Made by a program: the position numbers and the translations under genes. This document shows positions 9,847 to 19,405 of a stretch of DNA of 64,000 nt, piece by piece (the first letter of the stretch is position 1; the number at the start of each line of letters is the position of its first letter). The notes beneath the pieces were generated by a model. That model was not told where the DNA came from. It saw only the letters and a program-made list of their open reading frames with translations, and ran no database searches. The stretch is taken from contig NZ_FOSH01000005.1 of NCBI RefSeq assembly GCF_900114205.1, positions 1 through 64,000 of the forward strand, given 5' to 3'. Origin of the DNA: Methylophaga sulfidovorans (GTDB taxonomy: Bacteria; Pseudomonadota; Gammaproteobacteria; Nitrosococcales; Methylophagaceae).

Positions 9847-11190
9847 TTAAGCAATCGCCTCTAATATCCGTTGGTGAATACCACCAAAGCCACCATTACT
9901 CATCACTAAAATTTCATCACCAGACTGTGCTTCATTGCTGATTGTTTTAACAATAGCATCAACTGAATCAAATACACTGACATGATCGCCTAATGTTTCT
10001 GTCACTTGTTTTAATGACCATTTCAAATCAGCATCCTGAAGCAATAATACTCTGTCCGCCTGAATTAAAGACTGAGCTAATGTTTCCTGATGCACACCCA
10101 TTTTCATGGTATTCGAGCGAGGCTCGAGTACAGCAATCAGTCGACGATTCCCCACTTTTGCTCTCAAACCGGCAATAGTGGTGGCTATAGCAGTTGGATG
10201 ATGAGCAAAGTCATCATACACACGAATATTATTAATTTCGCCTTTCAGTTCCAGCCGGCGTTTAACACCTGCAAACACCGACAGCGCTTCACAAGCGTGT
10301 TCAATCGTAACACCAACATGGTGTGCTGCCGCTATTGCCGCAAGCGCATTACTCACATTATGCTGACCGAGCATATCCCACACGACATGACCGCTAGAGT
10401 CACCATAGCTTACTTCAAACTCGCTACCATCATTCTTCAATAATGTTGCTTGCCAATCACCATCAGCTCCCAGGGTTTGCCGTGGTGTCCAACACCCCAT
10501 ATTAAAAACATGCTCAATGGCTTTGTCTTGTGGCGAAAGAATCAAACCTTGCTCAGGCACAGTCCGTACTAAATGATGAAACTGTTTTTGAATAGCTGCC
10601 AAATCATCAAAAATATCAGCGTGGTCAAATTCAAGATTATTAATAATCAATGTTCTGGGCATGTAATGGACAAATTTAGAACGCTTATCAAAAAACGCCG
10701 TATCGTACTCATCTGCCTCAATCACGAAAAAGGGTGTTTTGCCCAAACGCGCTGTTTCGCCAAAATTATCAGGTACGCCACCAATAAGAAAACCAGGAGC
10801 CATATCGGCATGCTCGAGTATCCACGCTAATAAACTGCTTGTGGTGGTTTTTCCGTGTGTTCCTGAAACAGCTAAAACCCACTTGCCTTGCAGTACATGT
10901 TCATTCAGCCATTGTGGTCCAGAAACATAAGGAAGCCCTTTGTTTAACACATACTCTACAGCTGGGTTACCACGTGACATGGCATTACCCATCACTACCA
11001 AGTCAGGCGCCGGTTCTAAATGTTCAGGTTTATATCCTTCCCTGACATCGATCCCTGCAGCAGCAAGTTGATCACTCATCGGTGGATAAACATTGGCATC
11101 TGAACCACTCACCGTCATACCAAGCTCTCTGGCTAAAATGGCAAGTCCACCCATAAATGTGCCACAAATCCCCAGTATATGAATATGCAT
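9847..11190 (-). CDS. mpl: UDP-N-acetylmuramate:L-alanyl-gamma-D-glutamyl-meso-diaminopimelate ligase
   Basis: Mpl recycles the murein tripeptide by ligating it to UDP-MurNAc. The 447-residue protein has the Mur-ligase three-domain layout: an N-terminal Rossmann domain starting MHIHILGICGTFMGGLA, a central ATP-binding domain with SGTHGKTTT (109-117), and a C-terminal domain with RRLELKGEINNIRVYDDFAH. The motif NNLEFDHADIFDD is intact. It lies between ubiX and a small membrane protein gene, and its ATG overlaps that gene's stop (TAATG). Confidence 0.96.
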   Translation of the reverse strand: MHIHILGICGTFMGGLAILARELGMTVSGSDANVYPPMSDQLAAAGIDVREGYKPEHLEPAPDLVVMGNAMSRGNPAVEYVLNKGLPYVSGPQWLNEHVLQGKWVLAVSGTHGKTTTSSLLAWILEHADMAPGFLIGGVPDNFGETARLGKTPFFVIEADEYDTAFFDKRSKFVHYMPRTLIINNLEFDHADIFDDLAAIQKQFHHLVRTVPEQGLILSPQDKAIEHVFNMGCWTPRQTLGADGDWQATLLKNDGSEFEVSYGDSSGHVVWDMLGQHNVSNALAAIAAAHHVGVTIEHACEALSVFAGVKRRLELKGEINNIRVYDDFAHHPTAIATTIAGLRAKVGNRRLIAVLEPRSNTMKMGVHQETLAQSLIQADRVLLLQDADLKWSLKQVTETLGDHVSVFDSVDAIVKTISNEAQSGDEILVMSNGGFGGIHQRILEAIA

Positions 11191-11705
11191 TACGCAACTC
11201 CTGAAATAGTGAGTCCAACCACAATCAGCGTAGCAATGGTGTAAACCGTCGTTATCACCGCTGCCAAACCGGGTCGGATATCAAGTGCATACCTGAAGAT
11301 ATGTGCAACAACAAATAAACTCCAGAAAATAACAATAAGTACCAGCAATAAGATAATACTGGTTATCTGACTATGAGGCTCTACCTGTCGGAATAATAAA
11401 AAAACTGGCCAACTAATCATGCCAATTAATGCACCGGTACCTGCCATCGCAGTTACAGTTTGCTCGAAGCGATAAGGTAAACCACGAATCGATAATAAGA
11501 TTTTTGTCGTGATAATTAGCATTAGCGAATCAGCCAGACTCGCGACTAAACTAATTGTCCAATTGTGATCAATATGGCTAACCAGTACGCCAACGACAAA
11601 ATAGCTGACAATACTAAAGTTCACTAATATTGAAGATGCCGGAATATCGGCGGGACTTGCTTTAAATAAACAAACCTGGAAAAGTCGCTGAATCACTTTA
11701 ATCAT
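11190..11705 (-). CDS. Small integral membrane protein, unknown function
   Basis: The 171-residue product has an amphipathic N-terminus (MIKVIQRLFQVCLFKASPAD) and about five hydrophobic helices (around 22-45, 48-68, 80-103, 112-135 and 148-170 of this product). It resembles Yip1-like or other uncharacterised inner-membrane proteins, but I do not recognise a specific family. The stop overlaps the mpl ATG, so the genes are probably translationally coupled. The ATG at 11705 is preferred to an upstream TTG at 11726, although neither has a clear ribosome binding site. Confidence 0.7.
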   Translation of the reverse strand: MIKVIQRLFQVCLFKASPADIPASSILVNFSIVSYFVVGVLVSHIDHNWTISLVASLADSLMLIITTKILLSIRGLPYRFEQTVTAMAGTGALIGMISWPVFLLFRQVEPHSQITSIILLLVLIVIFWSLFVVAHIFRYALDIRPGLAAVITTVYTIATLIVVGLTISGVA

Positions 11706-11770
11706 CACGGCATAATAACGTGTCAACTAAAGGGAACAAAGTATTTAATGACTTTTTTCACAGAGAAATA

Positions 11771-11798
11771 AAAAACCCGGCAAAAAAGCCGGGTTTTT
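11771..11798 (-). terminator. Intrinsic terminator after the beta-propeller gene
   Basis: An 11-base-pair stem (11771-11781 with 11788-11798, CCCGGC/GCCGGG core) with an A6 loop is followed on the minus strand by a T-rich run. It ends the transcript of the beta-propeller gene. Symmetry would also allow it to work from the plus strand. Confidence 0.85.
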
Positions 11799-11815
11799 GT
11801 AGTCGATATCAATAT

Positions 11816-12769
11816 TTAGTCATCAACAACAACCCCCCATGGGAATTTGCCCACTTCGATCGTTTTAATTGTTTTGTTTGTTGCTGTATCCACAACTGAC
11901 ACAGTACTACTTACACCATCTGCTGTGTATAAACGTGAACCATCACGCGTCATACCTAAGCCCCATACACGTTTGCCAACTGGCACATTTGCTTTCATTT
12001 CCAGTGTTTTTGCATCTAAAACAACGACGGAATTACCACGACCGGTTGTGACATAGATAGTTTTATCATCTGGACTAACGGCAATATCCATCGGCTTGGA
12101 GTTAGGTAAATCAATAGAAGCCTGTTTAATAATGGACAACGATTTTGTATCAATAATTGTCACTTCATTACCGACTTCACTGGTTGAGTAAGCCAGCGAG
12201 CCGTCACTATTAAATGCGAGACCACGGGGACGGGCAGCCACTAAAATATTTTTTACCACTTTATGTTTAGCCGTATCGATCACATGAACCATATTGGTGG
12301 ACTCACTAGTCACAAGCGCTAAACTGCCATCAGGTGAAACAGCAACACCTTCGGGTTCTAGGCCAACAGGAATCACTTCAATAATTTTGCCTGTTTTTGG
12401 ATCGATAACGCTAGCTTGCGCATCATCTTCGTTTGAAATGTATATATTGCCGTTTGGCGCCACATCAAATGTTTCTGGATCCTCTCCAGCATCCAGCTTT
12501 TTAACCACTTTCAGGGTATCTAAGTCGACAACTGCGATTGCACCTTCTTCACTAATAGCTACATAAAGTAGCTTTTGATCAGGTGATAAGCCAATCCCTC
12601 TTGGACGCTCCCCGATATTAATAGTGTTTGTCACTTCATTGGTTTTTGTATCAATAACACTCACCGTATTATCTTTTTCATTAGTGACAAAAACACGGTG
12701 TGATGGCTCAGCCCACACTGCTGTACTGGCCATAATCAATGTTGTTAATAAGATATTTTTTAATTTCAT
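11816..12769 (-). CDS. Periplasmic YVTN-type beta-propeller repeat protein (PQQ-dehydrogenase-associated type)
   Basis: The 317-residue product has a Sec signal peptide (MKLKNILLTTLIMASTAVWA) and then about seven YVTN-type blades of the form VTNEKDNTVSVIDTKTNEV, predicting a periplasmic seven-bladed propeller. Together with the gene before it, it resembles the propeller and binding-protein pair described with PQQ-dependent alcohol dehydrogenase systems. The biochemical role is not established. AGAGAAGGA lies 6 bases before this ATG; another ATG directly precedes it at 12772. No dehydrogenase or ABC-transporter gene accompanies the pair here. Confidence 0.8.
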   Translation of the reverse strand: MKLKNILLTTLIMASTAVWAEPSHRVFVTNEKDNTVSVIDTKTNEVTNTINIGERPRGIGLSPDQKLLYVAISEEGAIAVVDLDTLKVVKKLDAGEDPETFDVAPNGNIYISNEDDAQASVIDPKTGKIIEVIPVGLEPEGVAVSPDGSLALVTSESTNMVHVIDTAKHKVVKNILVAARPRGLAFNSDGSLAYSTSEVGNEVTIIDTKSLSIIKQASIDLPNSKPMDIAVSPDDKTIYVTTGRGNSVVVLDAKTLEMKANVPVGKRVWGLGMTRDGSRLYTADGVSSTVSVVDTATNKTIKTIEVGKFPWGVVVDD

Positions 12770-12788
12770 CATGCTTCCTTCTCTCTGA

Positions 12789-13595
12789 TTATTTTTTACA
12801 GGTAACCATTCCAAGACTATCTAAACCACCTTTTACACCTCTCAACGGCGCTTCAGCGACAATGTTATCGTCCTTATCTATCAATAATACGATCTGACGC
12901 AACTGCCCTGTTTCTCTGAATGTCGCGGTATCCCCTTTTTGCCCGTCAAATGACAAATCATTTTTAAGGTAGTTCAACATATCTGCAGCATCAGTCTTTT
13001 GGGTTCTGGCAACAGTATCTGACAACATTTTTACCGCGGCCCAACCAGCCCAGGCATCATCGTCCATTTGTGTCTTATGATTTTTAGTGAATCGATTATT
13101 CAATTGCGATGCAGCAAACTTAACAAAGTCATGATGCCATGCATGAGCTGTGACCAACGTATCAGGATTCTTTGCCTGCCATTGTGCTAAAGCATCTGTT
13201 TTCATTTGTTTACTCAAAGGTATATTCAATAAGTTAGACAAACATGCCTGACGTAATCCATCCGCATCCGAGCTTAAGTTAAAAACCGGGACATAAGCTA
13301 ACTTCTTCATTTTTGCAATTTCCAGAATATGTTTAGCATCTGTGCCTACTAAAACGGCTGTTATTTCAGATTGAGGTAATGCGGCAAGCTCTTCTTCTGT
13401 AATATTTTTGACTTGATAGTTTTGTCCTAAAAACTGTCCCTGTAAGTTCGCTTCAGACAGCCCTTGCTGTACTCCGGCCCAAACCTGCCCATCTGTTGGG
13501 CCAATATAATGAAGAGTGACATTAATCGGGTTGGCAAAAATAATTTGCGGCCAGATAAATAAAACAATTAAACCCAGCTTTTTTAACTTACTCAT
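12789..13595 (-). CDS. Periplasmic ABC-type substrate-binding-like protein (PQQ-dehydrogenase-associated type)
   Basis: The 268-residue product starts with a signal peptide (about residues 1-21, cleaved after IIFA) and then an amino-acid/branched-chain-type periplasmic binding fold. The segments LRQACLSNLLNIPLSKQMKTDALAQW and DDDAWAGWAAVKML are of the kind seen in the substrate-binding-like proteins of PQQ-dependent alcohol dehydrogenase systems. From memory those are longer, so this may be a shortened form. GGAGAG precedes the ATG. It ends 19 bases before the propeller start and the two form an operon. Confidence 0.72.
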   Translation of the reverse strand: MSKLKKLGLIVLFIWPQIIFANPINVTLHYIGPTDGQVWAGVQQGLSEANLQGQFLGQNYQVKNITEEELAALPQSEITAVLVGTDAKHILEIAKMKKLAYVPVFNLSSDADGLRQACLSNLLNIPLSKQMKTDALAQWQAKNPDTLVTAHAWHHDFVKFAASQLNNRFTKNHKTQMDDDAWAGWAAVKMLSDTVARTQKTDAADMLNYLKNDLSFDGQKGDTATFRETGQLRQIVLLIDKDDNIVAEAPLRGVKGGLDSLGMVTCKK

Positions 13596-13876
13596 AATCT
13601 CTCCATTTTTATTTTACTTGTTATTTCTAACCATACAGAATCGGGTAGCTGCTGAAATCAGCAAATTCCTCAATCTTGTAGAGCACATCTCATTTAGAAA
13701 GTTCGCTTATAGGGGCTATTGTGTCAGTAAAACTGGCCGTTAGACCTTAGGAGTTTTTCCTGTTTTATTGATGACAGCCATTATTGGTTTAAAACAACCA
13801 CTATATGAAGAAAGCTTTATATTCAAGAAATCCAAAAGAGGGTCGATATCTTGATTATCACAACAGGTTAGTTTTT

Positions 13877-14131
13877 ATGAATAAGCAATATCGTCTTCAG
13901 GTTCAACAAACGCAGGAAAGTCTTGAAGAGTTTGTCACCTTCATGAGTTTCCGTAGTGATTGTAGTGGTGTGCGGATATTGTCTATTGAAACCAAAGAGC
14001 AAGCCGCAATAAGAGATGAAGCAGAACGGTCAGGAAAAGTGGTGTCTATTCAATCAAGACGGCGTTCTAAACCAGCCACAATAACGATTAGTAAAGAATT
14101 ACGCTTTAACGACCAAAACATTCACTCATAA
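13877..14131 (+). CDS. Small hypothetical protein
   Basis: The 84-residue product starts MNKQYRLQVQQTQESLEEFV and ends with a basic, serine-rich tail (SIQSRRRSKPATITISKELR). I do not recognise it. It is hydrophilic, with no signal peptide or membrane helix. The ATG at 13877 follows CAGGTTAG, a weak ribosome binding site; a longer frame begins at 13805. A good intrinsic terminator directly follows the stop, which supports real expression. The upstream 13596-13876 holds no gene I can support. Confidence 0.55.
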   Translation: MNKQYRLQVQQTQESLEEFVTFMSFRSDCSGVRILSIETKEQAAIRDEAERSGKVVSIQSRRRSKPATITISKELRFNDQNIHS

Positions 14132-14158
14132 AAAAAGCCCGATTTCTCGGGCTTTTTT
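14131..14158. terminator. Bidirectional intrinsic terminator between the small gene and secF
   Basis: A 12-base-pair stem (14131-14142 with 14147-14158, core GCCCGA/TCGGGC) closes a TTTC loop and has T-runs on both strands. It can end both the plus-strand small gene and the minus-strand tgt-yajC-secDF transcript. Confidence 0.88.
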
Positions 14159-14159
14159 G

Positions 14160-15110
14160 TTAGACCTGACTTCCGTCTTCGCCAATTTCCTGGTCACTTT
14201 CTTTCACCGGCGGTAGTAAATCCTCTTTACTCACACCCATAAATAGTACCGCGGAACTCGCCACATAGATTGATGAGTAGGTACCAATCATAATGCCTAG
14301 CAGTAAAGCTTCAGCAAATGAATGAATAACCTCACCACCCAGAATAAACAGGGCAAATACAACCAATAGCGTTGTGAATGATGTCATCAAGGTTCTGCTC
14401 AATGTCTCATTCAGAGAGGTATCAAGTACTTCTTCTGCAGTCGCTTTTCGAATCTTCAAAAAGCCTTCACGCACCCTGTCAAAAACAACAATCGTATCAT
14501 TCAATGAATAACCAATAATGGCCAAAACGGCAGCCAGTACGGTCAAATCAAATTCGACATGAGTAATCGAGAAAAAGCCCAAGGTAATAATAACGTCATG
14601 TACCAGTGCCGCTACTGAAGCAATCGCAAAGCGATATTCAAAACGGAAAGCCACATAAATCAGAATACCAATTAAGGCGTATAAAACAGCTAAGCCGCCT
14701 TGTTCAGTCAGATCATCCCCAACCTGAGGCCCAACGAATTCCACACGACGCACATCAATCGGACTACCGGAATCAACTTGTAATAAGGAAACCACATTAT
14801 TACTAATTTCTGCCATGTTCTTGGTTTCAACGATAGGTAGACGAACAAGAACATCATGAATTGATCCAAAATTCTGCACGACCGCTTCTGGGTAACCACC
14901 ATTTTGCAGACTTGAACGAATCTTCTCTAGGTTAGCGGGCTCCTGATAACCCAGCTCGATCATCGTGCCACCGGTAAAATCAATACCAAAGGTTAAACCT
15001 TGTGTTATCAATGACCCAATAGACACGATCAGTAATGTGCTCGAAAACGCTATGGCAAGCCAGCGTTTGGACATAAATTTGATATGCGTTTGTTTATTAA
15101 AAAACTGCAT
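14160..15110 (-). CDS. secF: Protein translocase subunit SecF
   Basis: SecF pairs with SecD to use the proton-motive force for late steps of Sec export. The 316-residue protein has six predicted membrane helices, the large first periplasmic loop, the FGIDFTGGTMIELGY motif near the N-terminus and the conserved GYSLNDTIVVFDRVRE. The length matches the family. It lies 11 bases after secD and ends at the terminator at 14131-14158. Confidence 0.97.
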   Translation of the reverse strand: MQFFNKQTHIKFMSKRWLAIAFSSTLLIVSIGSLITQGLTFGIDFTGGTMIELGYQEPANLEKIRSSLQNGGYPEAVVQNFGSIHDVLVRLPIVETKNMAEISNNVVSLLQVDSGSPIDVRRVEFVGPQVGDDLTEQGGLAVLYALIGILIYVAFRFEYRFAIASVAALVHDVIITLGFFSITHVEFDLTVLAAVLAIIGYSLNDTIVVFDRVREGFLKIRKATAEEVLDTSLNETLSRTLMTSFTTLLVVFALFILGGEVIHSFAEALLLGIMIGTYSSIYVASSAVLFMGVSKEDLLPPVKESDQEIGEDGSQV

Positions 15111-15121
15111 GAAGATGATTC

Positions 15122-16975
15122 CTAAATTGATAGCTTAGGTTTATTTTTACGGCCATAGAACAAGTTCACTAAAGCGCGTGTTCCCATAATGGCAGTAAAC
15201 ATAGAAGTGATAATACCGAGTGATAATGTCACAGCAAAACCTTTAATCGCCCCTGTGCCAAAGCCAAATAAAACAATGGCGGCAATCAGGGTGGTGATAT
15301 TGGCATCAGCGATCGTAGAGAACGCTTTATCATAACCAGCACTGATACTGGCTTGAGGGCTATTACCATTTCGCAGCTCTTCACGAATACGTTCGTAAAT
15401 AAGCACGTTGGCGTCAACGGCCATACCGACAGTAAGTACGATACCGGCAATACCCGGCAAAGTCAGAGTTGCCTGTAATAAGGATAGTAACGCCACGATA
15501 AAAATAAGATTCGCGGCTAAAGCGACATTGGCAAATAAACCAAATACACGATACCAGACAAGCATAAATACCAGCACCAGAACAAAGCCGATAATGACTG
15601 ATTCAAACCCTTGTTCAATATTCTGTTGTCCCATGCTTGGTCCAACAGTACGTTCTTCCACAATTTCAATTGGAGCAGCTAAAGCACCAGCCCGTAAAAG
15701 CAGTGACAAATCACGCGCTTCTGTTGTGCTATCCAAACCAGTAATCTGGAATTTTTTACTAAGTTGATCACGAATGGTAGCAACGTTAATGATCTCAGGA
15801 ACCTGGCGTCTGACAGAAACCAGTTCACCATCAATCTCTTTTGTTTCCATTTTTGACTCAATGAAAACCACAGCCATTGGGTTACCGATATTGTCGCGAG
15901 TCACATTGCTGAATGCTCTCGCACCTTTACCATCTAAAGTGACTGAAACTGCTGGCGTACCAGATTGAGGATCTAAAGTTGATGCGGCATTAATGACATG
16001 CTCACCAGTCAACATGACGCGTTTATCTAACAGATAAGGTCGTCCATCACGGCTGTAATAAAGTTCTGAGTTGGGAGGAATTCGTCCATTCACCGCATCT
16101 TTAACATCATGTTCCGTATCGACCAGTCTGAACTCAAGCGTTGCTGTAGCACCCAGGATTTTCTTCGCCTGTGCGGTATCCTGCACACCAGGAAGCTGAA
16201 CAACGATTCGGTCATCCCCTTGCTGCTGTACAGTTGGCTCGGCAACACCCAGCTCATTAATACGATTTCTTAATGTTGTGATGTTTTGTTGTAAGGCTAA
16301 TTGTTTAGTTTCACGAATGCTCTTTTCAGACATACTCATGACCAGCTCAGGATTAGCATCATCACCTGAGACTGATACCTGAAGGTCATTGAAGTTTTTC
16401 AGAATCAGCGACTCTGCCTTATCCCTGTCTTCAGTGTTACGTAACACCAAAATCAGTTTCTGACCTTCAACTTTGATTTGTTTATAACGAATTTTTTCAT
16501 CACGTAGCGATAAACGGATATCACTGCCATAAGTATCAAGGCTTTGCTTCACCGCAGCATCCATATCCACTTGCATAAGGAAATGAACACCACCTCGCAA
16601 GTCTAAGCCGAGATTCATCGGCTCAGCGCCTAAAGATGCTAACCAATGCGGTGTAGTAGAAGCCAGGTTCAATGCAATGATGTAGTCGCCGACTAATGCT
16701 TTGCTCAAGACATCCTTGGCCTTTAATTGGTTATCTGCTGAGGTCAATCTGATAAGTAATTTATCATCTTCCAGCTGAGCGCCTTTGTAATCAATCCCCG
16801 CCGCTTTAAGTGCTTTTTCCGCTTTATCGGCTAAAGCCAAATCCACCGTGGCAGTTCTACCAGCAGAAATCTGCACTGCCGGGTCATCCCCGTATAGATT
16901 AGGGAGTGCATATAGTCCAGCGACTAGCAGCACAATAAGAACAAGTAAGTTTTTCCACAGTGGATATCGGTTCAT
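15122..16975 (-). CDS. secD: Protein translocase subunit SecD
   Basis: SecD is the partner of SecF in the SecDF-YajC membrane complex. The 617-residue protein has an N-terminal membrane helix, a long periplasmic P1 region including LGLDLRGGVHFLMQVD and FRLVDTEHDVKDAVNGR, and a C-terminal set of five helices with AGIVLTVGMAVDANVLIYERIREEL. The length and order are normal. It follows yajC in the standard tgt-yajC-secD-secF cluster. Confidence 0.97.
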   Translation of the reverse strand: MNRYPLWKNLLVLIVLLVAGLYALPNLYGDDPAVQISAGRTATVDLALADKAEKALKAAGIDYKGAQLEDDKLLIRLTSADNQLKAKDVLSKALVGDYIIALNLASTTPHWLASLGAEPMNLGLDLRGGVHFLMQVDMDAAVKQSLDTYGSDIRLSLRDEKIRYKQIKVEGQKLILVLRNTEDRDKAESLILKNFNDLQVSVSGDDANPELVMSMSEKSIRETKQLALQQNITTLRNRINELGVAEPTVQQQGDDRIVVQLPGVQDTAQAKKILGATATLEFRLVDTEHDVKDAVNGRIPPNSELYYSRDGRPYLLDKRVMLTGEHVINAASTLDPQSGTPAVSVTLDGKGARAFSNVTRDNIGNPMAVVFIESKMETKEIDGELVSVRRQVPEIINVATIRDQLSKKFQITGLDSTTEARDLSLLLRAGALAAPIEIVEERTVGPSMGQQNIEQGFESVIIGFVLVLVFMLVWYRVFGLFANVALAANLIFIVALLSLLQATLTLPGIAGIVLTVGMAVDANVLIYERIREELRNGNSPQASISAGYDKAFSTIADANITTLIAAIVLFGFGTGAIKGFAVTLSLGIITSMFTAIMGTRALVNLFYGRKNKPKLSI

Positions 16976-17026
16976 AATTCATTCCTGACTTTTACTTCAA
17001 GCCATCTTTAAATAGACGGCAAGACC

Positions 17027-17362
17027 TTATAGCTTTTTCAATGTACCTTTAGGTAAAACAGCATTGACTGATTCACGACGTACTTTTACTTCAACATTTT
17101 CAGCAATTTGAACAGTGATCGCATTATCGGTAATTTCAATAACTTTCCCCATCAAACCACCATCTGTTACAACTTCATCCCCTTTTGATAGGGCAGATTG
17201 CATTGCTTTATGTTCTTTTGCACGTTTTTGCTGAGGTCTGATCAGCATGAAATAAAACAGCACTAACAGGATAATTGGAAAAGCAAAATCCATCAGGCCT
17301 GGAGAACCAGCTGTTGTAGTTGCTGCATCAGCAGCAGCGGCTGGAGAGATAAAAAAGTCCAT
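17027..17362 (-). CDS. yajC: Sec translocase accessory subunit YajC
   Basis: YajC is a small single-pass membrane protein associated with SecDF. The 111-residue product has a short Ala-rich N-terminus, one membrane helix (about 24-42, LMDFAFPIILLVLFYFMLI), the signature RPQQKRAKEHKAMQSAL and a cytoplasmic domain with GDEVVTDGGLMGKV. It lies between tgt and secD as in most Gammaproteobacteria. Confidence 0.96.
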   Translation of the reverse strand: MDFFISPAAAADAATTTAGSPGLMDFAFPIILLVLFYFMLIRPQQKRAKEHKAMQSALSKGDEVVTDGGLMGKVIEITDNAITVQIAENVEVKVRRESVNAVLPKGTLKKL

Positions 17363-17441
17363 CGTTAATCCTCAAAATCAACAAGAAAAAAGAAACCGAT
17401 TATGCCACAGCTGACAGGGTGTTCGATAGCATTGAACCGTT

Positions 17442-18548
<1,107 letters not shown>

Positions 18549-18659
18549 TCATTTAATCTCAGCAAAAAACGCCGGACAGAATAACATTTTCTTGATATTA
18601 ACGGCGAAACTGACGCAATTGAGGTAGGATCGCGCTCATTATAAGTTATGGAGAAATCA

Positions 18660-19352
18660 ATGTCTGACCCCAGAATTATTGTCGCCCTTGACTACGCTAC
18701 AGCTAGTGATGCCCTGCAAATGGCCGATAAAATCGATCCAAAGCGTGCACGCGTAAAAGTGGGAAAAGAGTTATTCACCCGCTCTGGTCCAAGCGTGGTC
18801 ACTAACTTAGTCAGCCGCGGTTTTGATGTATTTCTCGATCTGAAATATCACGACATTCCTCATACTGTTGCCAAAGCCTGTGCAGCTGCTGCGGATCTGG
18901 GTGTTTGGATGTTGAATGTTCACACGTTGGGTGGTGCAGCTATGATGGAAGCCGCCAGAGAAGCCGTTGATAACTCATCCACTCAACCAATTCTGATTGG
19001 CGTTACCTTGCTTACCAGTATGGATCAAACCACGTTTGAGCAGATTGGCCTCAACGGCAATATGTCTGATACCGTGATTCGTCTGGCAAAAATGGCTAAA
19101 AGCAGCGGCTTAGATGGCGTCGTTTGTTCTGCGCAAGAAGCCAGCGCGCTTCGTGAAAATCTAGGCGAATCCTTCCAATTAATCACACCTGGTATCCGTC
19201 CTGCTGGCAGTGATGTTGGCGATCAACATCGCATCATGACGCCAAAACAAGCGATAGAAGCCGGCAGCCACTACCTGGTAATTGGCAGACCAATTACTGC
19301 GGCAAAAGATCCGATGCAGGCACTGACCGATATTGAAAAAAGTCTTCTCTAA
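18660..19352 (+). CDS. pyrF: Orotidine 5'-phosphate decarboxylase
   Basis: PyrF converts OMP to UMP in pyrimidine synthesis. The 230-residue TIM-barrel protein starts MSDPRIIVALDYATA and carries the catalytic Asp-Lys-x-x-Asp region in FLDLKYHDIPHTVAKA, with a C-terminal YLVIGRPITAAKDP. The start at 18660 is chosen because GGAG lies 7 bases before it; an in-frame ATG at 18648 is part of that ribosome binding region. It stands alone, divergent from tgt, with its own terminator. Confidence 0.96.
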   Translation: MSDPRIIVALDYATASDALQMADKIDPKRARVKVGKELFTRSGPSVVTNLVSRGFDVFLDLKYHDIPHTVAKACAAAADLGVWMLNVHTLGGAAMMEAAREAVDNSSTQPILIGVTLLTSMDQTTFEQIGLNGNMSDTVIRLAKMAKSSGLDGVVCSAQEASALRENLGESFQLITPGIRPAGSDVGDQHRIMTPKQAIEAGSHYLVIGRPITAAKDPMQALTDIEKSLL

Positions 19353-19354
19353 TA

Positions 19355-19381
19355 AAAAAGCCCGGTAAAACCGGGCTTTTT
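19355..19381. terminator. Intrinsic terminator between pyrF and the MCP gene
   Basis: AAAAAGCCCGG and CCGGGCTTTTT (19355-19365 with 19371-19381) form an 11-base-pair stem with a five-base loop and T-runs on both strands. It terminates pyrF and probably also the convergent fliK-MCP transcript. Confidence 0.9.
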
Positions 19382-19405
19382 AATCTGTAATATTCGAAAA
19401 GCCGT

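Noticed and set aside
15408-15767. 119-residue open frame antisense to secD
   Set aside because: It lies wholly inside the well-conserved secD gene and has composition expected of a reverse-strand shadow.
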